Origin: Halobacteriovoraceae bacterium
GTDB lineage: Bacteria; Bdellovibrionota; Bacteriovoracia; Bacteriovoracales; Bacteriovoracaceae
DNA length: 64,000 nucleotides
Reading direction: 5' to 3'
Assembly (NCBI GenBank): GCA_002718735.1
Contig: PBFR01000019.1
Coordinates: 1-64,000, forward strand
Shown piece after piece: positions 16,591 through 25,016 of the stretch. The notes below the pieces were generated by a model, which worked only from the letters and a program-made list of their open reading frames with translations, searched no databases and had not been told where the DNA came from. A program made the position numbers and the translations under genes. Within the stretch, counting starts at the first letter, position 1, and each line of letters opens with the position of its first letter.

Positions 16591-18180
16591 TTGAAAAAGC
16601 AATTAAACGATCTGCGTCGAAAAATTTATCGCAATCTAAAACAAAAAGCTTATTCTTTGGAAGGCTCAGTGTCGGAAGAATTAATAGCCTACCGCGACGA
16701 TCAACTTTCCTTTTCAAAGCGTCCCTTCTCTCCCTCAAATATCGAAGCACTTAAAAAGAGTGTACTTTCTTCCAATGTAGTTTACCTTGGGGACTTTCAC
16801 ACATTTGACCAGAATATAAGAAATGTTTTAAGAATTCTTAGGGTGTCTGCTCAAGAAAATAGAAAGTGTATTATTGCCTTAGAGATGGTTGATGCCAGAT
16901 ACCAGTATTGTATTGACGCATACATGGAAGGCCATTTAACAGAACTAGAATTCCTTGAAAGCGTTCACTACCACGATTCCTGGCGCTTTCCTTGGACGCA
17001 TTACAAATTAGTTTTTGAGTTGGCCAAAGAAAGCGACGCAAGAATCTTGGCAATAAACACAAGGGGTGGTTTGAGAGAGCGTGATGAATTTGCAGCCGAA
17101 ACCCTTGCTAAAACATTGGAAAGAGAACCTAAGACCCACATAATGGTTGTATATGGTGAACTTCACATTTCACCGAACAAGATACCTGCCCTGTTATCCA
17201 GTAAAAGACCTGACACTATCCAAACCATCGTCCATCAAAACCTGGATGAAGTTTATTGGACTATGAAAGAAGAAAGTGCCAATGATCCAATCATTGCATT
17301 TAGAGAAAGAGAGTTTTGTATAAATTCCGCACCTCCATGGGTCAAGTATGAAAGTATGATCTATTGGTATGAGAACCTAGACAGCGATCCCGACTTTGAT
17401 ATCCATGAATATATTATTGAGAAGGGTAAAAAGATTTTTAGCGAGGACACCCACGAAAACTTTCTTGGAATTTGCCTTGAACTCGTTAATATTGCAAACG
17501 TGAACATTTCAGAAGAAGAACTGGAAGACTTTAATCTTCACGATCACACAGGGCTAGAATTTATTGAAGAAAAGATTGAAGAGCTTGGAGATAAGGAGCT
17601 GCTTGAATTTTATCAAGAGCTAATAGCCACAGGCCAATCATTTAGGCTACCTTCTGGTAAAGTATTTTATTGCTCAAGCTACTCTATGAATAGAATTTCG
17701 TATTTGGCAGGGATTCACATTTTTCATAGTTATTTAGAGTGCATCGATCAAAAGCGTTCAAAAATAAGTAAAGATCCGAAGTTGCTCGCATCCCTATTTA
17801 TTCTTGAAAGTATGTATGCTTTCTTTTTCTCAAAGATAATGAATCCCCACAGAAAATGTGAAATGTATTGGAACCTTAAAAAGTCTTTTCATACAACTGG
17901 CAACAAGGCCATGGAAGCTTCTCTGAAAATCCTAGATGGTGAAGACTTATCAGAAACGATAAGGGCCTATTCGCTGTTTGACATTCATCAGATGGCCCAA
18001 TATGTGGGTCATATTTTTGGTGAGTACATATATTTAAGACTCTTCCAGATGGATGAAAGTGAACTCAAACTTCAAGAGGACTTCTTGGACAAAGGCCTAA
18101 ACGCCCAAACGTTCGATACAATAAGAAAAATTCTTTTAAAAGATCTAGATTATAAGTCACACAAGAAAAGGTATTTTTAG
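16591..18180 (+). CDS. ChaN/DUF399-like protein with C-terminal extension
   Basis: The N-terminal 270 residues of this 529-residue protein match the ChaN (DUF399, Tiki-like) pattern: VVYLGDFHTFDQN, ALEMVDARYQ, HYHDSWRFPW and VVYGELHIS, with conserved histidines and acids. ChaN family members bind haem or are putative metal-dependent hydrolases. There is no signal peptide, unlike lipoprotein ChaN, so it is probably cytoplasmic. Residues 270-529 are mostly helical and not recognised. The start is TTG at 16591 with AAGGG six bases upstream. The stop overlaps the dtd start (TAGTG). Confidence 0.75.
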   Translation: MKKQLNDLRRKIYRNLKQKAYSLEGSVSEELIAYRDDQLSFSKRPFSPSNIEALKKSVLSSNVVYLGDFHTFDQNIRNVLRILRVSAQENRKCIIALEMVDARYQYCIDAYMEGHLTELEFLESVHYHDSWRFPWTHYKLVFELAKESDARILAINTRGGLRERDEFAAETLAKTLEREPKTHIMVVYGELHISPNKIPALLSSKRPDTIQTIVHQNLDEVYWTMKEESANDPIIAFREREFCINSAPPWVKYESMIYWYENLDSDPDFDIHEYIIEKGKKIFSEDTHENFLGICLELVNIANVNISEEELEDFNLHDHTGLEFIEEKIEELGDKELLEFYQELIATGQSFRLPSGKVFYCSSYSMNRISYLAGIHIFHSYLECIDQKRSKISKDPKLLASLFILESMYAFFFSKIMNPHRKCEMYWNLKKSFHTTGNKAMEASLKILDGEDLSETIRAYSLFDIHQMAQYVGHIFGEYIYLRLFQMDESELKLQEDFLDKGLNAQTFDTIRKILLKDLDYKSHKKRYF

Positions 18181-18617
18181 TGAAAGTCGTAATTCAGAGA
18201 GTGCTCGAAGCAGAAGTAAAAATTGATGGTGAAACATCTGGAAAAATAGGCCAAGGCCTTCTACTCTATGTTTGTCTTGAAAGCGACGACACCATAGAGT
18301 CAGTTGAGATGGCCAGCGACAAGATTTTCAAACTAAGAATCTTTGAAGATGAAAAGGGTAAGATGAATAAGAGCATTCAAGACGCTCAGGGTTCTATCCT
18401 ATCAATAAGCCAATTTACACTTTCATGGGATGGGAAAAAGGGGCATCGTCCAAGCTTTGATCGCTCAATGGCGCCATCTAAGGCCAAAGACTTTTACGAG
18501 AAGTTCAATCAAAGTTTAGTCGAAAAAGGTGTAAGTGTTGAGGCCGGCAGGTTTGGCGCAGATATGAAAGTTTCTTCTATCAACGATGGCCCAGTTACCT
18601 TTCACCTAAATTTCTAG
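18180..18617 (+). CDS. dtd: D-aminoacyl-tRNA deacylase
   Basis: The 145-residue protein has the Dtd motifs: VIQRVLEAEVKIDG at the N-terminus, the catalytic SQFTL near residue 78, HRPSFDRSM, and the C-terminal GPVTF. Dtd removes D-amino acids (and glycine misloaded on tRNA-Ala) from tRNA. The GTG start overlaps the stop of the ChaN-like gene by one base, so translation is probably coupled. Length is typical. Confidence 0.95.
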   Translation: MKVVIQRVLEAEVKIDGETSGKIGQGLLLYVCLESDDTIESVEMASDKIFKLRIFEDEKGKMNKSIQDAQGSILSISQFTLSWDGKKGHRPSFDRSMAPSKAKDFYEKFNQSLVEKGVSVEAGRFGADMKVSSINDGPVTFHLNF

Positions 18618-18618
18618 C

Positions 18619-18646
18619 AAAAAAAATCCCAGCTCAAGGCCGGGAT
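18619..18646 (-). terminator. Terminator between convergent dtd and sensor-like gene
   Basis: On the minus strand ATCCCGGC pairs with GCTGGGAT (8 bp, one G-U, 5-base loop) and is followed by eight T residues, a good intrinsic terminator for the minus-strand gene ending at 18679. On the plus strand it may also slow transcription leaving dtd. Confidence 0.75.
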
Positions 18647-18678
18647 CTTTAAATTCAATAAATTTTTAATACTCAGTT

Positions 18679-20061
18679 TTATGCTTCTGATTGCATTGCC
18701 CTAAGAATATCTTTCTTAGAACCTTTCATTAATGTCCTAAGTCCTGACTGCTTCTTTAAAGGCTTAAGTCTTTTAAAGATGAGTTCTATTTCAGCCCCAG
18801 AAAAGTTGCCATTACTGTTAAGAATGTTCTTTGCACCTAGATTAGCATCGAGATCCGTAGCAAGCTCCTTCAATACTGCAAGATTAACATTGCTGGAGCT
18901 TGAATCCATAGGGCTGTGGAAGAATTCCATTTCATCTGAATTTAAAACAAGATCTGATATTCTTACCTTACAGTATGATATTCCACCCAAAGCCTTAGAG
19001 CGAATATTTATCTTTTTTTGCCCTTCACTTGAGGCTGATTTTTCGATTGCAAAAGAAAATAAGTTAAATAGAAGTTGCTCTAGGCCCTCTTCATTGCCTT
19101 TTACAAAAATCTCGTCCTCCAAGCTCTCCTCTATTGCAATGCCCTCAGAATCAATTTTTGTTCTCATTCTGTTGATCAGGGACCTGGCGTGAGAGTTGAA
19201 CTCCACTTTTTCAACGTTTTCTTGAGCTTCTTCTTTTGAAGAACTTGCAGCGAGATTTTCACCCTGCTCTTCATAGCTGCCAATTTTAGATAAGTGAGTG
19301 CTTCTGCTCTCTAATAGATCTGTTTGGACTTGGTTAAAAAGCTCAAAGCAAAAAGGGGCCTGTAATTTTTTGAAAACCTTCTCCATGAGTCTTTGAGTTC
19401 TAATACTGGACATCTCGAGATCGTTGAAATTTTCTAGCGTGTCCTTGGCCTGGTCATTTAAATCTTTGAAAAAGCTTTTCTCGGCCTGACGCTCTCTAGA
19501 CACCAAGAGGTTTAGTGCTGTCATAAGGAGTGCTCCAAAAATAGCCAATCCAAGCCAAATATTCTTCCAAAGATTTAGTGAACTAATTTTTTCGTTTAAC
19601 TTCTCTTGTAATTGAAAATTTAGAGTTTCAAGCTCAGAGAACTTACTTAAGATATTTGAACCAACTGTTAATTGAATCTTTCCACTTTGGGCCATCTCCA
19701 TAAGTTTTTGTGTCTTCTCATGAAACCAAAATAAATCAGAGTTTAGCTTGTTAAGAGGCTTACCTGCAGCTGCGTAAGTTGCACCATAAAGAGACTCAAA
19801 ACTTTTATTGAGCTCCGCAAAGCACTCCCCTGTCATCGACATAAATGAGCTCTTTAAGTATGGTGAAGAAAAGTCCTTAATCATCAGGGCCGTGAATGTT
19901 TGCCCAACTCTTGCAAAGCAAGTTGATGAACCTTCATTCAAATTCCTAGTAGAGCTTATCTTAGAGCCTGTAAACTCTGACAGCCCAAAGGGTATAACAA
20001 GCATGGCACATGCCAACACTGACATCATCACGTTCTTCCTTGAAGCGATAAAACTTTTCAT
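18679..20061 (-). CDS. Membrane sensor protein with degenerate histidine-kinase ATPase domain
   Basis: This 460-residue protein has a membrane segment at about residues 12-28, an extracytoplasmic helical region to about 165, a second membrane segment at about 168-187, a coiled coil, and a C-terminal region resembling a histidine-kinase ATPase domain. The N-box-like EGLEQLLFNLFSFAIEKS keeps one asparagine but not the second. The glycine-rich D/G1 box is absent (ISDLVLNS instead). No HExxN/T H-box is visible. It is therefore probably a pseudokinase or adaptor. It sits alone between convergent dtd and the divergent TonB-like gene. Function unknown. Confidence 0.7.
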   Translation of the reverse strand: MKSFIASRKNVMMSVLACAMLVIPFGLSEFTGSKISSTRNLNEGSSTCFARVGQTFTALMIKDFSSPYLKSSFMSMTGECFAELNKSFESLYGATYAAAGKPLNKLNSDLFWFHEKTQKLMEMAQSGKIQLTVGSNILSKFSELETLNFQLQEKLNEKISSLNLWKNIWLGLAIFGALLMTALNLLVSRERQAEKSFFKDLNDQAKDTLENFNDLEMSSIRTQRLMEKVFKKLQAPFCFELFNQVQTDLLESRSTHLSKIGSYEEQGENLAASSSKEEAQENVEKVEFNSHARSLINRMRTKIDSEGIAIEESLEDEIFVKGNEEGLEQLLFNLFSFAIEKSASSEGQKKINIRSKALGGISYCKVRISDLVLNSDEMEFFHSPMDSSSSNVNLAVLKELATDLDANLGAKNILNSNGNFSGAEIELIFKRLKPLKKQSGLRTLMKGSKKDILRAMQSEA

Positions 20062-20256
20062 TTAAACCTCTGAAATTATTAATTGGCAAGCCGACCAAAC
20101 GGCTTCAATTTATTATTCCAATACCAGCAAACAAACGTCAAGGAAGGGAAAGTTTTGCTATGTAATTTTAATCAGTTAGAGACGTCATAAATGTACTTTT
20201 TTGTATAGTTTTTACATTTACGGCCATAATCAAGGCCCTAGCGTCTTGTCCTGTTA

Positions 20257-20287
20257 TATAATCAAATGTAACCTTGCGTTGAGGAGG
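20257..20287 (+). promoter_or_regulatory. Probable -10 box and ribosome site of the TonB-like gene
   Basis: TATAAT lies at 20257-20262 and a perfect AGGAGG at 20282-20287. The -35 is weak. The ribosome site decides the start: six bases after it is an in-frame ATA (20294). An ATG at 20289 is one base from the site, is out of frame and ends after two codons. Confidence 0.5.
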
Positions 20288-20293
20288 CATGAT

Positions 20294-21118
20294 ATAAGAT
20301 CACGTAAAGGAATACTCCTATTGGCCCTAACAATAAGTTTTATTGTTCACCTAGCCATTATTTGGTTGGGAGGCAGCTCTGGGTCTGAATCTAAAGTCGC
20401 TCAAAAACCTCATCAATTTAAAGTTAACTCCATCAGAACTGTGGGTGTGCCAGAAAAGAAAAATAAAAATATGGTTCACATCCCCAAGCAGGTAAAAACT
20501 CAAACTCCTACTGACAAAAAACAAGCTCCTAAAGGAAAGGAGTTAAGTCTCTCCGACCTAAGTGCAAAAACAGCAAAGGTTACTCCACCCACGCCTTCAA
20601 TGAAGGCTCCCATAAAAACTGGAACAAAGCCTATTCAGGCCCTAAGCTTAGATAATAAGAGTGTTCAAAACTTTCTTCAAAGCACTCCAAATGCCGGAGC
20701 CGCTGGAGAATACGCTAAGGCCTTCGGTGAAAGTGATGTGGTTGTTGAAATGGAAGTTCCAGAGGGTGTGCCAGAGGATGAGTTAAACAAGTACGAACTT
20801 GTTTTTTATAGTTTTAGAAAAAGGACAGCCTTAAATTACATTAATTCGTTCTACACAAAATTAAATGATTTTCAGCGCGCAAATCCTCACCTTAGATTCC
20901 CACTCACAGAGGATAAAGAGTCTATGACTGGCAGAATTACTTATGATGAGAAAGGCGATATCGTCAGAATAAAAATGCTAAGATGGACAAATAAAAAGAA
21001 GCTTCAAGAGTTCTTCCTTCAAGTTCTAAAGAACATGAATAGTTTGCCCAACCCACCAGAGATCATCATAAAAGATGGTGAGTTTCACGTTTATTACTCG
21101 CTTACTGTAAATGGTTAG
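20294..21118 (+). CDS. TonB-like protein, probably AUA-initiated
   Basis: From 20294 the product has 274 residues: a basic N-terminus, one membrane anchor (ILLLALTISFIVHLAIIWLG), a Lys/Pro/Thr-rich periplasmic linker with PTPS and PKG patches, and a C-terminal domain of about 110 residues resembling TonB/TolA C-terminal domains (GRITYDEKGDIVRIKMLR, NMNSLPNPP). Such proteins transmit inner-membrane energy or signals to the outer membrane. No ATG, GTG or TTG has good spacing from AGGAGG, whereas ATA at 20294 does. TTG at 20279 or about 20324 are alternatives. The stop codon overlaps the convergent anti-sigma-like gene. Confidence 0.75.
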   Translation: MRSRKGILLLALTISFIVHLAIIWLGGSSGSESKVAQKPHQFKVNSIRTVGVPEKKNKNMVHIPKQVKTQTPTDKKQAPKGKELSLSDLSAKTAKVTPPTPSMKAPIKTGTKPIQALSLDNKSVQNFLQSTPNAGAAGEYAKAFGESDVVVEMEVPEGVPEDELNKYELVFYSFRKRTALNYINSFYTKLNDFQRANPHLRFPLTEDKESMTGRITYDEKGDIVRIKMLRWTNKKKLQEFFLQVLKNMNSLPNPPEIIIKDGEFHVYYSLTVNG

Positions 21119-21438
21119 AATTCAAAAATAGTGGTATTTAAGACAGAGCTTATTCGGGAGGCAATAGAAGTTTTCTTAGTCTTCATCAAGTTCTTATTTA
21201 TATCCCTAACCTCTCGTTTAAGGGTTCTAAGGGAATCTTTGGTTATCTCTACATGTGGTATTAGAGATTTAATTTTATCTCTTTCATTAGACCTTTGCTG
21301 AAAGATCTTGGAAGCGCTTGGATTGGTTGCAACAATCTCTTCAACATAAGACTCTTTTTCTGAAGTCAGACTGCCATCAAGATAAGCGTTCACCATTGCG
21401 GAGAAGCCACCAGGAACTTGATTTTTTAATTCATCCAT
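21115..21438 (-). CDS. Anti-sigma-factor-like small protein
   Basis: The 107-residue product has an N-terminal segment (MVNAYLDGSLTSEKES, FQQRSNERDKIKSL) like the anti-sigma domain that begins many ECF anti-sigma factors, but without the zinc-binding HxxxCxxC motif and with no membrane segment. The C-terminal half is basic and helical. Its ATG overlaps the end of the sigma-like gene by eight bases, the classic coupling of an anti-sigma to its sigma. The assignment rests on this context plus weak pattern similarity. Confidence 0.6.
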   Translation of the reverse strand: MDELKNQVPGGFSAMVNAYLDGSLTSEKESYVEEIVATNPSASKIFQQRSNERDKIKSLIPHVEITKDSLRTLKREVRDINKNLMKTKKTSIASRISSVLNTTIFEF

Positions 21439-21904
21439 TTCTCAACTCCGAGGTGTTTTTTTCATTCAAAAGCATTTTACCGTTATACAATGCCTCCATG
21501 ACCTGATGTTTTTCCAAAACAAGAACCTCTTGTAGCATCGAGACAGTCATTCCTAGACTCTCTTTAAGGTACAAGGCCGATCTTTGATGAAGGTCTAATC
21601 TATAAAAAGCTGACTCTTCACCCTTTCTTCTAAAAAGTGATAGTAGGTGACCTGCTCTTTTTGATGCCAACTCAACCATATCAGAACAAATTTGGGATTG
21701 AACAAACCTCTTAACTTTGGCCCTCTCCCTTGATTCATTAAGTTCACACTCCTGAATAAATTCATCCTCTCTAATGACAAATACTGAATAGGCGTCCATA
21801 ACCAACTGTTCCGCCTCCAATTCATCAGGAATTAGAGCGTATCCAAAGCTATAAAGCCCGGGAATTAAAGAGTCTATCAATGTCATAAATTGGCCATCTT
21901 TCAT
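21431..21904 (-). CDS. Degenerate ECF sigma-factor-like protein
   Basis: The 157-residue product resembles ECF sigma factors: an N-terminal region-2-like segment (GYALIPDELEAEQLVMDAYSVF, split here as GYALIPDELEAEQLV and MDAYSVF) and a C-terminal region-4-like segment (LDLHQRSALYLKESLGM, then an HTH-like stretch LQEVLVLEKHQVMEALYNG). Sequence conservation in the DNA-reading parts looks low, so it may have lost promoter recognition or be highly diverged. It is followed by an overlapping anti-sigma-like gene. AGGA lies upstream of the ATG at 21904. Confidence 0.6.
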   Translation of the reverse strand: MKDGQFMTLIDSLIPGLYSFGYALIPDELEAEQLVMDAYSVFVIREDEFIQECELNESRERAKVKRFVQSQICSDMVELASKRAGHLLSLFRRKGEESAFYRLDLHQRSALYLKESLGMTVSMLQEVLVLEKHQVMEALYNGKMLLNEKNTSELRNG

Positions 21905-22056
21905 ACCATCCTATCTTATCAAGAAAGAATCTAACATTGCAATAGAGCTTATTTTGATTCCAAATACTTAAAATTACGATTATTTAATCTTTCTGCTCAA
22001 GTTTATGCCACAACCTCCGATTAATATATTAGAAAACTGAAAAAGCGAGCCTTTTT

Positions 22057-22884
22057 ATGAAGACGAAAACTTTACTTATTGCTCTAAGCCTATTTGCTTT
22101 TACTTCTTGTTTAAGCCCTGAGGCTACATCCACCAGTAACACCACAGTCAACAATGATGGTGATTCTGGCGGTGGCTCCTCTTCTGGTGAGGATTCAGGA
22201 ACTGGAGGTGGAGGAACTGGAAGTGGCGGCTCCACAGGAGGCGGCGGAGCAGGAGCAACATGCTACGGTTCCCAGTCTGACGGCCAGGGCCAAGGCTTCC
22301 CTCTTAGAGAAAAAGAATTTTTACTAGCAGGCCAAACAAGCTGGAAACCTTGGAATAATAGTGACAACTATAATCAGCTGGGTAAAGACTCTATATGGGC
22401 AATCGATGTAGCGGCCAATGCACTTCAAACAGACTCAAGATTTAAGTTTAGAGTTAAACTTCATGCCCAGCCTGAACCAGGCGGATCACCTCAAACAGAA
22501 TACTGTTTTGGTAGATCTTACCCTGGAGCAGATGATCAGCATCTCTACACCAAGATTAAGTTCAAAGTTAGCTTAAGAGATGTTCAGTGTCCAAACGGAC
22601 AACTTGACAGGAACTGCACCCTTGGTGCTCGCTATTCAACAGAAACAATTGGACCAGTTTCCGTTTCGCAATGCTCACCAATCGTGGATTTTACTAACAA
22701 AAGAAACTTCTCCACTTACGGCACAGTAGTCGAAATTTGGGATGTTCGCTCTGACAACGCTTGCCAAGTAACGGGAAGCGAGCATGATTGTGGTAGTGAT
22801 GAAACAAGAACATTACTGAGAAAGCAAAGCTGTTGGTCAGCAACAATGCAGATCTCAACAGACTACACTCAAGACTTTAAATAA
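22057..22884 (+). CDS. Lipoprotein with Gly/Ser linker
   Basis: The 275-residue product has a lipoprotein signal with lipobox FTSC (Cys19), then about 45 residues of Gly/Ser/Thr-rich linker, then a globular domain with about eight cysteines that probably form disulfides (motifs CYGSQSDG, YCFGRSYPG, NCTLGARYS). It should be anchored in the outer membrane with the domain displayed at the surface or in the periplasm. No family recognised. It is divergent from the sigma-like gene and stands alone on its strand. Confidence 0.8.
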   Translation: MKTKTLLIALSLFAFTSCLSPEATSTSNTTVNNDGDSGGGSSSGEDSGTGGGGTGSGGSTGGGGAGATCYGSQSDGQGQGFPLREKEFLLAGQTSWKPWNNSDNYNQLGKDSIWAIDVAANALQTDSRFKFRVKLHAQPEPGGSPQTEYCFGRSYPGADDQHLYTKIKFKVSLRDVQCPNGQLDRNCTLGARYSTETIGPVSVSQCSPIVDFTNKRNFSTYGTVVEIWDVRSDNACQVTGSEHDCGSDETRTLLRKQSCWSATMQISTDYTQDFK

Positions 22885-22894
22885 TAATTACCTA

Positions 22895-22926
22895 AAGGCC
22901 TCTTACTAATTGTAGTTTGAGGTCTT
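22895..22926 (+). terminator. Weak terminator hairpin after the lipoprotein gene
   Basis: AAGGCCTC (22895-22902) pairs with GAGGTCTT (22919-22926), 8 bp with one G-U, across a 16-base loop. The following tract is only ATTT, so termination may be weak. Confidence 0.4.
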
Positions 22927-23070
22927 ATTTGCTAAATCACTTCGCCCAATAAACCAATAGTCCCTATTTTATAAAGAAGTAAAAGCGACACTCAGAGCAC
23001 CCATTACATGTTTTAGTCACTATGATTTGAACGGAATCTAGCACGCTAGGAATGGAAATTAACTAAGTAA

Positions 23071-23092
23071 TTAGCTGGCTGACTGAAGCTAA
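23071..23092 (-). terminator. Possible terminator of the receptor-like gene
   Basis: On the minus strand TTAGCT and AGCTAA form a 6-bp stem with a 10-base loop just after the stop codon at 23097, followed by an AT-rich but not T-only tract. The rest of 22927-23096 holds no gene I can support. Confidence 0.3.
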
Positions 23093-23096
23093 ATAA

Positions 23097-24938
23097 CTAT
23101 GCAGCTTTCTTGTTTTTTAAGGACTTGCTTGACGTCTTCTTGTCTTTTTTATCGAAATTAAGATCAATACCAAGCTTCTCTATGCTAGCTTGGGTTTTAA
23201 GCAATTCAGCTTTAAATTCTTCCATTGATTCTTTGGAATGAGCATAGCTTTGCATGAAGTCACCCCATTTCTTTAACCAATTCGTCTGGGATAGCTCTCT
23301 CCCCTCATTATAGCGATTCCAACTTTCCATGTGTACTTTAACCTGATTTAGATTTTCTACGATCTGGTCTTTCCCATCATTTAAAATACTAAATTGTGAA
23401 TTCCACACTTCTGTAATATTGTCACTTCCACTATGAATTAGCTTACTAAGAGCCCTAGAACAAATCTGGGCGTCCCTACGTGAGGACCTAAGCTCCTCTA
23501 GTAAAGTATCTAAGACTCGGAACTCTTTTGCTTTTACATCTAACTTTAAAGACTTCTCCTTCAACTTTAAGGTTACAGAGTCTAATTTTTCAAGATGCTT
23601 AGTTAATAGTCTCAGTTCGGACTCGGATCTTTCAAGCATAGAAACAGCTTGGTTAAACCTTTGGTCTAGTTTTTTAAAGTTTAAGGATTTAATTGTTTGT
23701 CCTTGCTTATCTATCGATTCTTCCAAATTCAACTGAGCTCTAGACAGTTTATTAGAGTCGGAAAGATCAGGCTTTGGAATTTCAGGTTCAAGTGTAAGCA
23801 GTTTAGAGCTTCTAAGTCCGTCTAATGCCCTATAAGTTGATTTTAGTGCACGGGTTGCAGCTTTTAGCTGTTTAGTCTTGGAGAAGGAGTCCTCAGCACT
23901 CTTCCACGCTTTAGACACTTCCAGCTTTAACATTTTTTGAATTCTAATGTTATATACAAATCCTACAATAAAAAGAATTCCCATTGCACCTGTTGCTAGC
24001 AAGAGATTTTTCCAGATTGAAGCAAGGGCATTCTCTTTGCCAAACTTAACGATTAAAGACCAGTCAAAGTCATTTATGAAGTTCTGGTGATTAAATTTTG
24101 AAACAATAAAGAAAGGGTTATTAAAAAAAACCTTCAGTGACTTTAATCCATCTAAAATTTTTCCTTCCCCCCACAACTTAGAAAACTGTGCGGTTTTTAC
24201 GTCAAAAGATAATTTAGAAAGCGGAGCAAGTCCCAGAGCTTTATTGGAGGCTAACACTTCATTTTTAGAATTAACTAAAACTGCTTCAAATCCAGACTCC
24301 TTATCTCTCAAGACTTCGGAAGATGCTGAATGTAATAGCTTGGAAAGCCACTGATCATTTACAAAGGTAGTAAGGTATCCTACAACTTTCTCATTTCTAT
24401 CCCTTACTGCAGAACTGAAATGCATACCATACTTTTTTCTTTTATAAATAGACGATGCCGTCCCACTTTCCTGAACGTCCAAACTAAGAGAGCCAAAAAG
24501 TTTTTTAGTGAAGTCTTCACTTTTTTGGCTGGTGCTCATTGACTGGAACCATTTGCTCTGAGAAAAATCATCACTTCTTTTCCAATCAAGGGCCTCCCCT
24601 GCAGATCCAATTGTATTTGCGGCGACAAGCCTGCCAGAGGTGTCGGTTAGGATGATTAAATCATAGCTTGGGTAAAGGGCCACAAGGGAATCAAAGTAAA
24701 GGATACTATTGGTGGGATTCAACCTTTTGACACTAGAATTGAAAGAGATGTTTTGTACATTGTGGTAAAAAAAATCAAACTTACCTGAAAGCCTTTGGCT
24801 TATTCTTTTAACGACATTTAGGTAGTCAGAGCGAAGATCTGTATAGTGGTTGTATTGTGCCACCCCAAATATACATATGATCGTAAGAAACACGATTATG
24901 TTAAATTTAAGGTGCAATTTAGACAATTTTCTATTCAT
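23097..24938 (-). CDS. Receptor-like membrane protein with Cache-type sensor and coiled coil
   Basis: This 613-residue protein has a membrane segment at about 12-28, a periplasmic region of about 280 residues with a double-Cache look (YPSYDLIILTDTSGRLVAAN, then GMHFSSAVRDRNEKVVGYL), a second membrane segment near 310-330, and about 270 cytoplasmic residues that are coiled coil. It has neither a HAMP domain nor the conserved chemoreceptor signalling tip, kinase or GGDEF motif. The C-terminus is lysine-rich. It may be a receptor that works through a partner or a structural protein. The mRNA leader is structured (24941-25008). Confidence 0.75.
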   Translation of the reverse strand: MNRKLSKLHLKFNIIVFLTIICIFGVAQYNHYTDLRSDYLNVVKRISQRLSGKFDFFYHNVQNISFNSSVKRLNPTNSILYFDSLVALYPSYDLIILTDTSGRLVAANTIGSAGEALDWKRSDDFSQSKWFQSMSTSQKSEDFTKKLFGSLSLDVQESGTASSIYKRKKYGMHFSSAVRDRNEKVVGYLTTFVNDQWLSKLLHSASSEVLRDKESGFEAVLVNSKNEVLASNKALGLAPLSKLSFDVKTAQFSKLWGEGKILDGLKSLKVFFNNPFFIVSKFNHQNFINDFDWSLIVKFGKENALASIWKNLLLATGAMGILFIVGFVYNIRIQKMLKLEVSKAWKSAEDSFSKTKQLKAATRALKSTYRALDGLRSSKLLTLEPEIPKPDLSDSNKLSRAQLNLEESIDKQGQTIKSLNFKKLDQRFNQAVSMLERSESELRLLTKHLEKLDSVTLKLKEKSLKLDVKAKEFRVLDTLLEELRSSRRDAQICSRALSKLIHSGSDNITEVWNSQFSILNDGKDQIVENLNQVKVHMESWNRYNEGRELSQTNWLKKWGDFMQSYAHSKESMEEFKAELLKTQASIEKLGIDLNFDKKDKKTSSKSLKNKKAA

Positions 24939-24940
24939 AC

Positions 24941-25008
24941 TTCCCGCCCGTCTAACAACCTATCGGCTTTTGGCCTTCGAGTTGTGAGTGGGTAGAGCCA
25001 GGCGGGAA
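24941..25008 (-). promoter_or_regulatory. Structured leader occluding the ribosome site
   Basis: On the minus strand TTCCCGCC (25001-25008) can pair with GGCGGGAA (24941-24948), which contains the GGGA ribosome site just upstream of the ATG at 24938. Inside are ACAAC/GTTGT and GGC/GCC stems. No T-run follows, so it is not an intrinsic terminator. This is a candidate translational switch; it does not match a riboswitch class I know. Confidence 0.45.
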
Positions 25009-25016
25009 ACTAATGC

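Noticed and set aside
20289..20297. ATG as start of the TonB-like protein
   Set aside because: It is out of frame, ends after two codons and stands one base from the ribosome site.
24941..25008. c-di-GMP (GEMM) riboswitch
   Set aside because: The hallmark conserved GEMM nucleotides and receptor loop are absent, although the hairpin is real.
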